60,868 nucleotides of DNA, taken from contig NZ_JAALGE010000011.1 in NCBI RefSeq assembly GCF_011057645.1, positions 1-60,868 of the forward strand, written 5' to 3'. Every line of letters begins with the position of its first letter. The stretch's first letter is position 1. The notes beneath the pieces were generated by a model. The model made no database searches. It worked only from the letters and a program-made list of their open reading frames with translations, and was not told the DNA's origin. This document shows positions 10,279 through 19,983 of the stretch, piece after piece. The position numbers and the translations under genes are program-made. The stretch is from Marisediminicola senii (GTDB taxonomy: Bacteria > Actinomycetota > Actinomycetes > Actinomycetales > Microbacteriaceae).

Positions 10279-11120
10279 GCGAACACCTCCCCGTCGAAAC
10301 CCGCCGACGATTGCACCTCGCCGGAGCGAAGCATCCGTACCCATTCGAAGTCGAAGCGGTCGGCCAACCCTGCCGGGTCGGCGAAGAACAGCGCGGTCGC
10401 CAGGCCGTCGGCCACCAGGCCGGTGGGGGCCGCCGCCCAGGTGGCGATGACCGCATCGGTGGGCAGGCCGGTGATCGCGTCGATCATGTGGTGCGCTCCC
10501 GGCCACGCGCGCCGGGTCGTCGCCGAGGCGCACAGCGCACCGTCTCCGAGGGTGGCGACCCCGATCGCCTTGCGCGCGTCTCGCGGGTCCTCGAGGGCGA
10601 CCCGCAGCGCCCGCCCACCGCGGTGCACGATGTCGCCGCTCGCGTCGATGGTGAACGAGTGGATGCCGGCGTCCGCGAGCACCCCGCCGACGAGGTCGAC
10701 CAGGTACCCCTTGCCCGCCGCGCCGACGTCGACCACGACGGGCCCGACGGTCTCGAGCGCGCTGCCGTCCCAGGCGATCGCGTCGTCCCAGCGCGGAACG
10801 GGGTCGATCACCGATGCCGCGCGCAGCGAGTACGCGCTGTCGTAGCCCCACTGCTCGAGGGCGCGACCGACCAGTGGGCTCACCGCGCCGGCGGTGCAGT
10901 CGTAGAGGTCGCGGTACAGCGCGAACAGCGCCGGCGCGTCATCCGGGAACTCGAACCGGCCACCCGCACCCGTAGCGATGCGGTGCACCAGCGAATCGTC
11001 GCGAAACCGCGACCAGGTGCGGTCGAACGCGTCGACCCGCCGCGCGACGGCACCGGTGACGCCGTCGCCGAGGGGGTCGACGGTGTCGATCTGCCAGCGC
11101 GTGCCGATCGCGTCGAAGAC
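10275..11120 (-). CDS. apbE: FAD:protein FMN transferase (ApbE), start codon missing or atypical
   Basis: Attaches FMN covalently to Thr/Ser of exported flavoproteins. ApbE motifs are intact: TWSRFRDDSL, VDVGAAGKGYLVD, DASGDI and the C-terminal HMIDAITGLPTD...ADGLATALF with the metal-binding Asp. The conserved N-terminus FDAIGTRW (family F-[ED]-A-M-G-T) is read from about 11117 downwards, but no ATG, GTG or TTG exists in this frame there or in about 40 codons I checked upstream. The first canonical start is GTG 10988, which would remove the N-terminal 44 residues. A +1 shift at the UAG stop of the preceding FMN-binding gene would join both frames without a gap. The coordinate given covers the conserved frame from GTC 11120; the true start is open. 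Confidence 0.75.
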   Translation of the reverse strand, partial: VFDAIGTRWQIDTVDPLGDGVTGAVARRVDAFDRTWSRFRDDSLVHRIATGAGGRFEFPDDAPALFALYRDLYDCTAGAVSPLVGRALEQWGYDSAYSLRAASVIDPVPRWDDAIAWDGSALETVGPVVVDVGAAGKGYLVDLVGGVLADAGIHSFTIDASGDIVHRGGRALRVALEDPRDARKAIGVATLGDGALCASATTRRAWPGAHHMIDAITGLPTDAVIATWAAAPTGLVADGLATALFFADPAGLADRFDFEWVRMLRSGEVQSSAGFDGEVFA

Positions 11121-11124
11121 GTGG

Positions 11125-11565
11125 CTAGGCGAGGGCGTCTGCCTTGATCTGCTCGATCGCGGCGTTGAAGCCGTCGCTGGTGAGGGAGGAGCCGGCGACC
11201 TTGTCGACCGCGAGTTCGTCGATGTCGACGCCCTCCACCTCGGCGGCGATGCCGTCGATGAACTCGCCCTGGTAGCGCTGTGCGGTGCTGTCGGTGGCGT
11301 TGCCGGTCACGGTGACCGTGTCGATGGCGTCACCGGCGAGGGTCACCTCGACCTCGATGGATTCGGTGCCACCCGGCGTCTGGTACTCGCCGGTGGCCGT
11401 GTAGTCGCCGTCGGCGTACGGCTCGGACGCGGTCGACCCGCCGGTTGCGGCATCCGCCCCCGTCGACCCGCCCGCAGACTCGGCGGGCGTCGGGGCGCAC
11501 CCGGCCAGGGTGGCGGCGAGCGACAGCCCGCCGAGGGCGATGGCGGCAGTTCTGCGGTGGGTCAC
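11125..11565 (-). CDS. FMN-binding domain lipoprotein
   Basis: A 146-residue exported lipoprotein: charged N-terminus, hydrophobic core and lipobox LAGC in the first 30 residues, a Gly/Ser/Thr/Ala-rich linker, then an FMN-binding domain. The likely flavinylation site is DKVAGSSLTS, matching the family pattern (S/T)-G-x-(S/T)-x-(T/S)-S near the C-terminus. It would be the extracytoplasmic electron carrier flavinylated by the adjacent ApbE. GTG 11565 follows a GGAG site. Three-gene operon with apbE and the membrane reductase. Confidence 0.8.
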   Translation of the reverse strand: MTHRRTAAIALGGLSLAATLAGCAPTPAESAGGSTGADAATGGSTASEPYADGDYTATGEYQTPGGTESIEVEVTLAGDAIDTVTVTGNATDSTAQRYQGEFIDGIAAEVEGVDIDELAVDKVAGSSLTSDGFNAAIEQIKADALA

Positions 11566-11714
11566 GATGTCTCCGGGGTTCGGTGGGCACGCGCGTGGCG
11601 CAGCGCTTCGACCATCCTGCCGGGGTGCGATTAGGAATTGCCTGCATGGGCCCGATGCGTCGCCCATGCGTTCCCCTGCCACGGCCTGTGCGTGCCCCAC
11701 CGGCGCTGGGGCGG

Positions 11715-11838
11715 CCTCAGCGGAAGACGATCGTGCGTGCCCCACTGGAGGCCGGTGCGCACCTCAGCGGAAGATGATCGTGCGTGCCCCACTGGAGGCC
11801 GGTGCGCACCTCAGCGGAAGATGATCGTGCGTGCCCCG
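11715..11838. repeat. 47-bp tandem repeat copying the 3' end of purU
   Basis: Units begin with CCTCAGCGGAAGA at 11715, 11762 and 11809 (exact 47-bp period); the last copy is the real 3' end of purU including its stop codon. A further diverged partial copy (GTGCGTGCCCCACCGG) lies before 11715. Read on the minus strand each copy ends GARTIIFR-stop. The units are adjacent, so this is a local tandem duplication and not a CRISPR. Confidence 0.85.
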
Positions 11839-12671
11839 TCGAGCAGCACCCGGTTCTCGGCGAACCACTTCACGGCCTGGGTGAGGGTGCGCGACTCCTC
11901 GTCCTGCCCGATCGCCACGAGCTCGGCCGGCGTGCGCGAATGGTCGACCCGCACCACGTTCTGCTCGATGATGGGCCCCTCGTCGAGGTCGGCGGTCACG
12001 AAGTGTGCGGTGGCGCCGATCAGCTTGACGCCGCGGGCGTGCGCCTGGCGATACGGATTGGCGCCCTTGAATCCGGGCAGGAACGAGTGGTGGATGTTGA
12101 TGATGCGCCCGCCGAGTTCGGCGCACAGCTCGGGGGAGAGGATCTGCATGTAGCGGGCCAGCACCACCAGCTCGATGTCGTGCTCCCTGACGGCGTCGAC
12201 GATGCGGCGCTCGAACGCCGCCTTCTCGTCTGGCGAGGTGATCGCGTGCGCCTCGAACGGCACGGAGTAGAACTCCGCGAGCGGCGCCAGGGTGTCGTGG
12301 TTGCTCAGCACCTGCGGAATGACCACGGGCAGCTGCCCGGCGCGCTGCCGGAAGAGCATGTCGTTGAGGCAGTGCGCCGCGGTGCTCACGAGCACGAGGG
12401 TGCGCAGCGGGCGCCCGACGACGTCGAGCCGCCAGGTCATGTCGTAGGTGTCGGCGACGGGGGCGATCGCGGCCTCGAACCCGGCGCGCGAGGCCGACGA
12501 CTCGACCTGCAGGCGCATGAAGAACCGCCCGGTGTCGTCGCTCGAGAACTGCTGCGATTCGGTGATGTTGCCACCCGCGCTGACGATCGCGCCACTGGTC
12601 GCGTGCACGATCCCCGGCCGGTCGTCGCACACGATGGTCAACACCCAGTGGGTGGCGTTGTCGGCTGGCAC
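11811..12671 (-). CDS. purU: Formyltetrahydrofolate deformylase
   Basis: Hydrolyses 10-formyl-THF to THF and formate, balancing one-carbon pools. The 286-residue length is typical. It has an N-terminal ACT domain (VLTIVCDDRPGIVHATSGAI) and a C-terminal formyltransferase-type domain with NIHHSFLPGFKGANPY (catalytic Asn-His), GATAHFV and the catalytic Asp in TADLDEGPIIEQ. I chose GTG 12671: TACTCT (complement of 12679-12684) lies seven bases upstream, as in other leaderless genes here. Its last ~12 codons have been duplicated downstream as a 47-bp tandem repeat. Confidence 0.92.
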   Translation of the reverse strand: MPADNATHWVLTIVCDDRPGIVHATSGAIVSAGGNITESQQFSSDDTGRFFMRLQVESSASRAGFEAAIAPVADTYDMTWRLDVVGRPLRTLVLVSTAAHCLNDMLFRQRAGQLPVVIPQVLSNHDTLAPLAEFYSVPFEAHAITSPDEKAAFERRIVDAVREHDIELVVLARYMQILSPELCAELGGRIINIHHSFLPGFKGANPYRQAHARGVKLIGATAHFVTADLDEGPIIEQNVVRVDHSRTPAELVAIGQDEESRTLTQAVKWFAENRVLLDGARTIIFR

Positions 12672-12777
12672 GGTGTCAAGAGTATGGCCTGCGGTAGCCT
12701 GTGATGGATGCCACAGCAACCGTGTCATCCCGCGGGCGGCGTCACGACCCACTCTCCATGTGGAAGATCTCATTCCT

Positions 12778-14019
12778 ATGACCGTGCCCTCTGCCTCGTC
12801 GTCCCGAGCACAGCCGGGGGAGGCGCCACCCTTTCCGTGGGTCGGCCTGCTGATCCTCTCCGGCGCGATCTTCGTCTGCGTGACGAGCGAGTTCCTGCCG
12901 ACCGGCCTGCTGCCCGACCTCGCGGAGGGGCTCGGGGTCACCCAGGCCCAGGTCGGCCTGCTGGTCACCGTGTATGCGGGCACCGTGGTGCTCAGCGCGC
13001 CGCTGCTCACGGCCCTCACCCGGCGTTTTCCGCGCAAGGGCCTCGTCGTCGTGGTGCTCAGCGTCTTCGCGGTGAGCAACATCATCGTCGCCGTCGCGCC
13101 GACCTTCGCCGTCGTCGTGCTGGCGCGCGTGCTCGGCGGTCTCGCCCACGGGCTGTTCTGGGCCGTCGTCGGGGCGTACGCCAGTTATCTGGTGCCCAAG
13201 GCGCAACTCGCCCGGGCGGTCGCCGTGACCAGCGCGGGGGCGACCACGGCGTTCGTGCTCGGCGTGCCGCTCGGCACCGCCCTCGGCCACGCGCTCGGCT
13301 GGCAGCTCGCCTTCGTGGTGATGGCGGTGGCCATCATCATCCTCATCGTGCTGGTACTCCTCTTTCTACCGCCGGTCCGCCACGTCACCGACCTGCGCAC
13401 CGGAGAGATCGCCCTGCCTGGCCGCAAGGACCCCTCGGTGTTCGGCGTCGCGGTGCTGTGCGCGATCGTCGCCGTCATCATGGTCGGCCAGAACCTGTTC
13501 TATACCTACATCGTTCCGTACTACACCGACGTCAGCGGGTTCGGTGACGACAGCGTCGCCATCCTGCTGTTCGTGTACGGCGGCGCCGGCGCGATCGGCC
13601 TCGTGCTGGTCGGTGTGGTCGGTGCCCGCTACCCCAAGGCGAGCCTCATCGGCAGCTTCTCGATGGTCGCGATCGCCGTCGCGGTGATGGGCTTCTTCCC
13701 CCAGCAGACCTGGGTCGTCATCGGGGCCCTCATCGTGTGGGGTATCGCGTTCGGCGGCGGGCCGGCCCTGCTGCAGACCCGCATGCTGCACACCGCATCC
13801 GTGCGCATCCGTGACATCGCCTCGGCGTGGTTCACCGTCGCGTTCAACGTCGGCATCGGTGGCGGCGCGTTCATCGGCGGCCTGATCTTCAGCGGCTACG
13901 GGCTCGGGGTACTGCCGTTCGTGGAGGCCGCGGTGGTCGCGGCGGGCGTCATCCTCATCGTCGTCACCGATCGCGTGATGCACCGCAGGCACCTCGCCGC
14001 GGCAGCCCGCGCGCACTGA
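12778..14019 (+). CDS. MFS transporter, DHA1 (AraJ-like) family
   Basis: A 413-residue membrane protein with 12 predicted helices. Features of the DHA1 drug/sugar efflux branch: FVCVTSEFLPTGLLPDLAEG in helix 1, the loop 2-3 motif ALTRRFPRKG, and a Gly-rich helix 5 (AFVLGVPLGTALGHALGW). Likely proton-driven export; substrate unknown. It is divergent from purU; a TAGCCT hexamer near 12694 suggests a leader of about 70 bases. A cytoplasmic loop before helix 7 is charged, as usual. Convergent with ltrA. Confidence 0.85.
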   Translation: MTVPSASSSRAQPGEAPPFPWVGLLILSGAIFVCVTSEFLPTGLLPDLAEGLGVTQAQVGLLVTVYAGTVVLSAPLLTALTRRFPRKGLVVVVLSVFAVSNIIVAVAPTFAVVVLARVLGGLAHGLFWAVVGAYASYLVPKAQLARAVAVTSAGATTAFVLGVPLGTALGHALGWQLAFVVMAVAIIILIVLVLLFLPPVRHVTDLRTGEIALPGRKDPSVFGVAVLCAIVAVIMVGQNLFYTYIVPYYTDVSGFGDDSVAILLFVYGGAGAIGLVLVGVVGARYPKASLIGSFSMVAIAVAVMGFFPQQTWVVIGALIVWGIAFGGGPALLQTRMLHTASVRIRDIASAWFTVAFNVGIGGGAFIGGLIFSGYGLGVLPFVEAAVVAAGVILIVVTDRVMHRRHLAAAARAH

Positions 14020-14050
14020 TGACGGCGGCCCGCAGCATCCACTAGCTCGA

Positions 14051-15274
14051 TCAGCCGGCCTCGTCGTCGGTCGCCCCCGCGCGCACGCGAACGACGGTCT
14101 CCCATGCCGCGGTGCCCATCAGGATCGCGGTGGTCAGCCCGCCGAGCGCGAGCGGCGAGAGCATGGGAGAGCACGCGAAGGCGACGACCAACAAGCCGAT
14201 GCTGGCCGCGTGCGACCGCAGCAGCTCCCTCGCCACCACCCAGCGGAACAGCAGCATTCCCACGACGAACAGCAGTGGCCCGCCGGTCACGGTGACGGCG
14301 GTCGACAGCGACATGGCCTCGTCCGGATGCTTCAGCACCTCCTTGTCGGCCACCGACGTGAGCACGATCCCGGCGACGATGACGGCGTGCACGTACGTGT
14401 AGGCGAGACGGGCGATGCGGCCGGGGTCTGACAACGCCTCGATGGCCTTCGCCCCCGCGCGCTCCCCGTGGTCGAAGTACAGCCACCACATGGCGACGGC
14501 CGCGAGGAACGCGGACAGCACGCCGAGCACCCCGGCGACCGAGGACTCCTGGCCCACGAAGGTCGTGCCGGTCACGAGGAACGTCTCGCCGATCGCGATG
14601 ATCACGAACAGCGCGCTGCGTTCCGCCAGGTGGGTGCCCGACAGTCCCCAGTCGTCGAGCTCGATTCTCGCCATCCGGGGCACCCGAAAGCCGATGTTCG
14701 CCGACAGGTACTCGATGCCAAGGGCGGCGAGCCAGAGCGGGAGGCGGAACTGCAGGGGGAGGAGGGCGCCGGCGATCCAGAACACCCCGGCCGCGGCCAG
14801 CCAGATGAGCACGCGGGTGAAGTTGGCGTGCAGCTTCTGGTCGTGCCGGGCGACGGCGAGCAGCATGAACACGGTGCGGCCGAGTTGCAGGGTCACGTAG
14901 GCGATCGCGAACACGATGCCGCGGTCGCCGAATGACTCGTAGATCGACGTGCTCATCACGAGGCCCACCAGCGCGAGGGCGATCATCGCGCCGCGCACCG
15001 GCAGTCGTGCCGGATCCAGCCAGTTGCTGACCCAGGTCGTGTAGATCCACACCCACCAGAGCGCGAGCACCAGGATCGCGCCCTCGACGGCGCCGGTCGG
15101 CGACTGGTTCTCGTAGAGGTAGCGCGAGAGCTGGGTGAGCGCGAAGACGAAGATGAGGTCGAAGAACAGCTCGATATAGGTCACGCGGTCGCTGTGCTCG
15201 GTGTCGTCCGGGCGCATCAGGTTGCGGCGAAAACCGGGTCGGGCTGCTGTCTGGGAACGTGTCGACGATGTCAC
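14051..15274 (-). CDS. ltrA: Low temperature requirement protein A family membrane protein
   Basis: A 407-residue polytopic membrane protein of the LtrA family (first seen in Listeria as needed for cold growth; biochemical role unknown). The diagnostic N-terminal ERVTYIELFFDLIFVFAL-type segment appears as SDRVTYIELFFDLIFVFA. About 11 hydrophobic segments follow (LALWWVWIYTTWVSNWLDP). GTG 15274 is chosen; CAGACT lies six bases upstream, a possible leaderless promoter. An ATG about 23 codons downstream (MRPDDTEHSD) is the alternative start. It is divergent from the glyA riboswitch region. Confidence 0.85.
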   Translation of the reverse strand: MTSSTRSQTAARPGFRRNLMRPDDTEHSDRVTYIELFFDLIFVFALTQLSRYLYENQSPTGAVEGAILVLALWWVWIYTTWVSNWLDPARLPVRGAMIALALVGLVMSTSIYESFGDRGIVFAIAYVTLQLGRTVFMLLAVARHDQKLHANFTRVLIWLAAAGVFWIAGALLPLQFRLPLWLAALGIEYLSANIGFRVPRMARIELDDWGLSGTHLAERSALFVIIAIGETFLVTGTTFVGQESSVAGVLGVLSAFLAAVAMWWLYFDHGERAGAKAIEALSDPGRIARLAYTYVHAVIVAGIVLTSVADKEVLKHPDEAMSLSTAVTVTGGPLLFVVGMLLFRWVVARELLRSHAASIGLLVVAFACSPMLSPLALGGLTTAILMGTAAWETVVRVRAGATDDEAG

Positions 15275-15305
15275 TCGCCCAGTCTGCCCCGAAGCGGCGT
15301 GCTGG

Positions 15306-15311
15306 TACGCT
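15306..15311 (+). promoter_or_regulatory. Candidate -10 element of glyA-folD
   Basis: TACGCT ends six bases before the start of the ZTP aptamer core, placing transcription initiation just ahead of the aptamer. No clear -35 is visible. Confidence 0.4.
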
Positions 15312-15316
15312 GGTGC

Positions 15317-15392
15317 GGTCGCAACTGGCGTTGAGATGGGCAACCATCGGGGAGCGACTGACGTGGTGAGTGGCCGTACGCCTGGGCCGCCA
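15317..15392 (+). ncRNA. ZTP (pfl) riboswitch upstream of glyA
   Basis: The leader carries the conserved blocks of the ZTP/ZMP-sensing pfl motif: CAACTGGCG (15322-15330), a small hairpin GATGGGCAACCATC (15334-15347), GGGGAGC immediately after, then a variable spacer and the ACGCCTGGGC block (about 15378-15387). Family knowledge: it senses ZTP/ZMP, which accumulate when 10-formyl-THF is scarce, and turns on folate/glycine one-carbon genes. That fits glyA-folD. The short distance to the glyA ribosome binding site suggests translational control. Confidence 0.85.
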
Positions 15393-15426
15393 CAGACACC
15401 GCTAGAGCCTGTACGAGGAGCCCCGA

Positions 15427-16731
15427 ATGCCGAACGATTCTGCCGTGACCACGGCGCTGCCCACCACTTTTAACGCCCCGCTGTCCGAGGTCGATCCCGA
15501 GATCGCCGCGGTGCTGAACCAGGAGCTCGGTCGCCAGCGCGGCACGCTCGAGATGATCGCGAGCGAGAACTTCGTTCCCCGCGCCATCCTCGAGGCACAG
15601 GGTTCCGTACTGACCAACAAGTACGCCGAGGGATACCCCGGCCGTCGCTACTACGGCGGATGCGAGTTCGTCGACATCGCGGAGTCCCTCGCCATCGAGC
15701 GCGCCAAGAGCCTGTTCGGCGCCGAGTTCGCCAACGTGCAGCCGCACTCCGGGGCCACAGCCAACGCCGCCGTGCTCGGCGCCATCGCGACCCCCGGCGA
15801 CACCATCCTCGGCCTCGAACTCGCCCACGGTGGCCACCTCACGCACGGCATGAAGCTCAACTTCTCCGGCAAGCTCTACAACGCCGTGTCGTACGGCGTG
15901 GACCCTGAGACCTTCCTCATCGACATGGACGTGGTGCGCGACACCGCCCGCGAGCACAAGCCGAAGGTGATCATCGCCGGCTGGTCCGCCTACCCGAGGC
16001 ACCTCGACTTCGCGGCCTTCCGCGCGATCGCCGATGAGGTCGGCGCGATGTTGTGGGTCGACATGGCCCACTTCGCGGGTCTCGTCGCTGCCGGCATCCA
16101 CCCCTCTCCCGTGCCATACGCCGACGTCGTGTCGTCGACGGTGCACAAGACCATCGGCGGACCGCGCTCCGGCTTCATCCTCAGCCGCGACACCGCGCTG
16201 GCGAAGAAGCTGAACTCGAACGTGTTCCCCGGCCAGCAGGGCGGACCGCTCATGCACGTGATCGCCGCCAAGGCCACCGCGTTCAAGCTCGCCGCCGAGC
16301 CCGAGTTCCGCGACCGCCAGGAGCGCACCGTGCGCGGTGCCCGACTGCTCGCCGACCGCCTCGTGGCCGACGACGCCCGCGCCGCCGGTATCGACGTGCT
16401 CACCGGCGGAACCGACGTGCACCTCGTGCTCGCCGACCTTCGCAACTCCGAGCTCGACGGCAAGCAGGCAGAAGACGTGCTGCACTCGGTGGGCATCACC
16501 GTGAACCGCAACGCCGTGCCGTTCGACCCGCGCCCGCCCATGGTCACCTCCGGCCTGCGCATCGGAACGCCCGCCCTCGCCACCCGCGGGTTCGACGACG
16601 CCGAGTTCACCGAGGTCGCCGACATCATCGGCGAGAGCCTGCTCGCGAACCCCGACGTCACGGCCCTGCAGTCGCGCGTGACCGACCTCACCGACCGCTT
16701 TCCGCTCTACCCGGGCCTCGAGCAGTGGTAG
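15427..16731 (+). CDS. glyA: Serine hydroxymethyltransferase
   Basis: PLP enzyme converting serine and THF to glycine and 5,10-methylene-THF. The 434-residue product shows [26 protein letters not shown], the Asp/His pair in [13 protein letters not shown], and the PLP lysine in [19 protein letters not shown] 15427 has a GAGGAG ribosome binding site that the upstream ZTP riboswitch could mask. It overlaps folD by 7 bp, so both are made together and form 10-formyl-THF supply for the purine enzymes encoded nearby. Confidence 0.97.
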   Translation: MPNDSAVTTALPTTFNAPLSEVDPEIAAVLNQELGRQRGTLEMIASENFVPRAILEAQGSVLTNKYAEGYPGRRYYGGCEFVDIAESLAIERAKSLFGAEFANVQPHSGATANAAVLGAIATPGDTILGLELAHGGHLTHGMKLNFSGKLYNAVSYGVDPETFLIDMDVVRDTAREHKPKVIIAGWSAYPRHLDFAAFRAIADEVGAMLWVDMAHFAGLVAAGIHPSPVPYADVVSSTVHKTIGGPRSGFILSRDTALAKKLNSNVFPGQQGGPLMHVIAAKATAFKLAAEPEFRDRQERTVRGARLLADRLVADDARAAGIDVLTGGTDVHLVLADLRNSELDGKQAEDVLHSVGITVNRNAVPFDPRPPMVTSGLRIGTPALATRGFDDAEFTEVADIIGESLLANPDVTALQSRVTDLTDRFPLYPGLEQW

Positions 16732-17600
16732 CCGTTCGGCTCGACGGTGTCGCGACCGCGACTGCCATCAAGTCCGAACTGGCCGAGCGCATCACCGCAC
16801 TGAAGCAGCGGGGAATCACGCCGGGGCTCGGTACCCTGCTGGTCGGTTCCGACCCGGGCTCCCTGTCGTATGTCGCGGGCAAGCACCGCGACTGCGCCGA
16901 GGTCGGCATCACGTCCATTCGCGTCGACCTGCCGGAGACCGCGACGGAGGACGAGATCAGGGAGGCCATCGCCGCCCTCAACGCCGACCCCGCCGTGACC
17001 GGCTACATCATCCAGCTGCCGCTGCCCGCGGGCATCGACGAGAACGCGATGCTCGAGCTGATGGACCCGGCGAAAGACGCCGACGGCCTGCACCCCACCA
17101 ACCTCGGGCGCCTCGTGCTCGGCGTCTCGGGTGAGCTCGACAGCCCGCTGCCGTGCACGCCCGCCGGCATCGTCGAGGTGCTTCGCCGCCACGACATCCC
17201 CATCGCGGGCAAGCACGTCGTCGTGATCGGCCGCGGGCTCACCGTGGGCCGTCCGCTCGGGCTGCTGCTCACCCGCAAGGGAGTGGATGCCACGGTCACC
17301 CTGACGCACTCGCGCACCGTCGACCTCGAAGCCGAGGTGCGGCGAGCCGACATCGTGGTGGCCGCGGTCGGTATCGTCGGCATCGTGCGTCCGGAATGGA
17401 TCAAGCCGGGCGCTGCGGTGCTCGACGTCGGCATCACGCGCGTCATCGACGAGCAGACCGGCAAGGCGCGCCTGCGCGGCGACGTCGACCCGGAAGCCGC
17501 AGACACCGCGGGCTATCTGTCGCCGGTGCCGGGCGGGATCGGCCCGATGACCAGGGCGATGCTGCTCGTCAACGTGGTGCAGGCGGCCGAGCGGCTCTGA
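16725..17600 (+). CDS. folD: Methylenetetrahydrofolate dehydrogenase/methenyltetrahydrofolate cyclohydrolase
   Basis: Interconverts 5,10-methylene-, methenyl- and 10-formyl-THF with NADP. The 291-residue product contains the substrate motif [15 protein letters not shown] (with the catalytic Lys; the usual Tyr of SYVxxK is present), [11 protein letters not shown], and the Rossmann-type [15 protein letters not shown], where most homologues have GRSxxVGxP; here Ser is Gly. The terminal [14 protein letters not shown] is conserved. GTG 16725 lies inside the end of glyA. Operon with glyA under ZTP riboswitch control. Confidence 0.95.
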   Translation: MVAVRLDGVATATAIKSELAERITALKQRGITPGLGTLLVGSDPGSLSYVAGKHRDCAEVGITSIRVDLPETATEDEIREAIAALNADPAVTGYIIQLPLPAGIDENAMLELMDPAKDADGLHPTNLGRLVLGVSGELDSPLPCTPAGIVEVLRRHDIPIAGKHVVVIGRGLTVGRPLGLLLTRKGVDATVTLTHSRTVDLEAEVRRADIVVAAVGIVGIVRPEWIKPGAAVLDVGITRVIDEQTGKARLRGDVDPEAADTAGYLSPVPGGIGPMTRAMLLVNVVQAAERL

Positions 17601-17630
17601 GGCGCCGGCACCACGTAGGCAGTCACGCGA

Positions 17631-17666
17631 AACGCCCCCGTTCAGGGCTCCTGAATGGGGGCGTTC
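17631..17666. terminator. Bidirectional terminator between folD and galK
   Basis: Stem AACGCCCCCGTTCAG (17631-17645) pairs with CTGAATGGGGGCGTT (17652-17666) with one G-T pair and a six-base loop; convergent genes on either side. Confidence 0.85.
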
Positions 17667-17691
17667 ACGTGCTGCCGGGCAGTGCCTGGGG

Positions 17692-18848
<1,157 letters not shown>

Positions 18849-18852
<4 letters not shown>

Positions 18853-19934
18853 GCTCTCGCGATTCCTTCCCGAATGAATGCTGCTGCCGACTCGGGGGTC
18901 ACGTCGCCGATCCACGCCCCCATTGCCGCTTCCGATCCCGCGAGGTACTTGAGCTTGTTCTCCGCCCGGCGGGGCGAGGTGACCTGCAGCATGAGCCTGA
19001 TCTCGTCGCGCCGCACCTCGACCGGGGCCTGGTGCCAGGCGGCGATGTAGGGCGTCGGGGTGTCGTAGAGCGCGTCGAGTCCGCGCAGCAGCCGCCGGTA
19101 GAGCACCGCGAGCTCGTCGCGCTCGGCGTCGCTGGTGGCGGCGAAGTCGGGGATGTGCCGGTGCGGCAGCATGTGCACCTCGATCGGCCAGCGCGCGGCG
19201 AATGGCACGAAGGCGGTCCAGTGCTCGCCCTGCAGCACGACCCGTTCCGACGCGCGCTCGCTGTCGAGGATGCGCTCGAACAGGTCGTCGCCCAGGCGGT
19301 CGATCGAGTCGACGAGGCGCGCGGTGCGGGGTGTCACGTAGGGGTAGGCGTAGATCTGGCCGTGCGGGTGCAGCAGGGTGACCCCGATGGCCTCGCCGCG
19401 GTTCTCGAACGGGAACACCTGCTGCACGCCGGGCAGGGCAGACAGGGCGGCGGTGCGGTCGGCCCACGCCTCGATCACGGTGCGGGCCCTCGACACCGAG
19501 AGGGTGCCGAACGATCCCTCGTGCTCCGGGCTGAAGCACACCACTTCGCAGCGCCCGATCGATGGATGCGTGCGCTCGAGCCCCACCGACGAGAAGTCGA
19601 ACCCGTGCCCGAGGTCCGGTCCGAACGACGGCGAACGGTTCTCGAAGACGGCCACGTCGTACAGGTCGGGGATCTCCGACGGGTTCGTCTCCGACGCCGG
19701 GGCGAGGGGATCGAGATGCGCGGGGGGCAGGAACGCCCGGTTCTGCCGCGCGGCGGCGATCGACACCCATTCGCCGGTCAGCACGTCCTGCCGCATCACC
19801 GCGGTGGCCGGCCGTGCGTCGAGCACGCGGGCGTCGGGCTTACGGTCGGGGCTGAGCGTGGTGTCGGCGTCGTCGAAGTAGATCAACTGGCGACCGTCGG
19901 CAAGCGAGTGCTCGTGTTTTCTGATGGCGGCCAC
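18849..19934 (-). CDS. galT: Galactose-1-phosphate uridylyltransferase
   Basis: Exchanges UMP between UDP-glucose and galactose-1-phosphate. The 361-residue HIT-superfamily enzyme contains ENRSPSFGPD and the active-site HPHGQIYAYPYV (covalent uridylyl-His in H-P-H) plus a C-terminal metal/His segment VEVHMLPHRHIPDF. The GTG at 19934 has GGAGA a few bases upstream; reading is GTG-GCC-GCC-ATC. First gene of galTK, with a 50-bp divergent promoter region shared with galM. Confidence 0.95.
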
Positions 19935-19983
19935 GGTGTCTCCAGTCGCGAAATGGGCGTTTCTTCTCGCCTAGTGTGGGCGC

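Noticed and set aside
11715-11838. Regular 47-bp repeat as CRISPR
   Set aside because: No spacers: units are contiguous and copy the purU tail; no cas genes.
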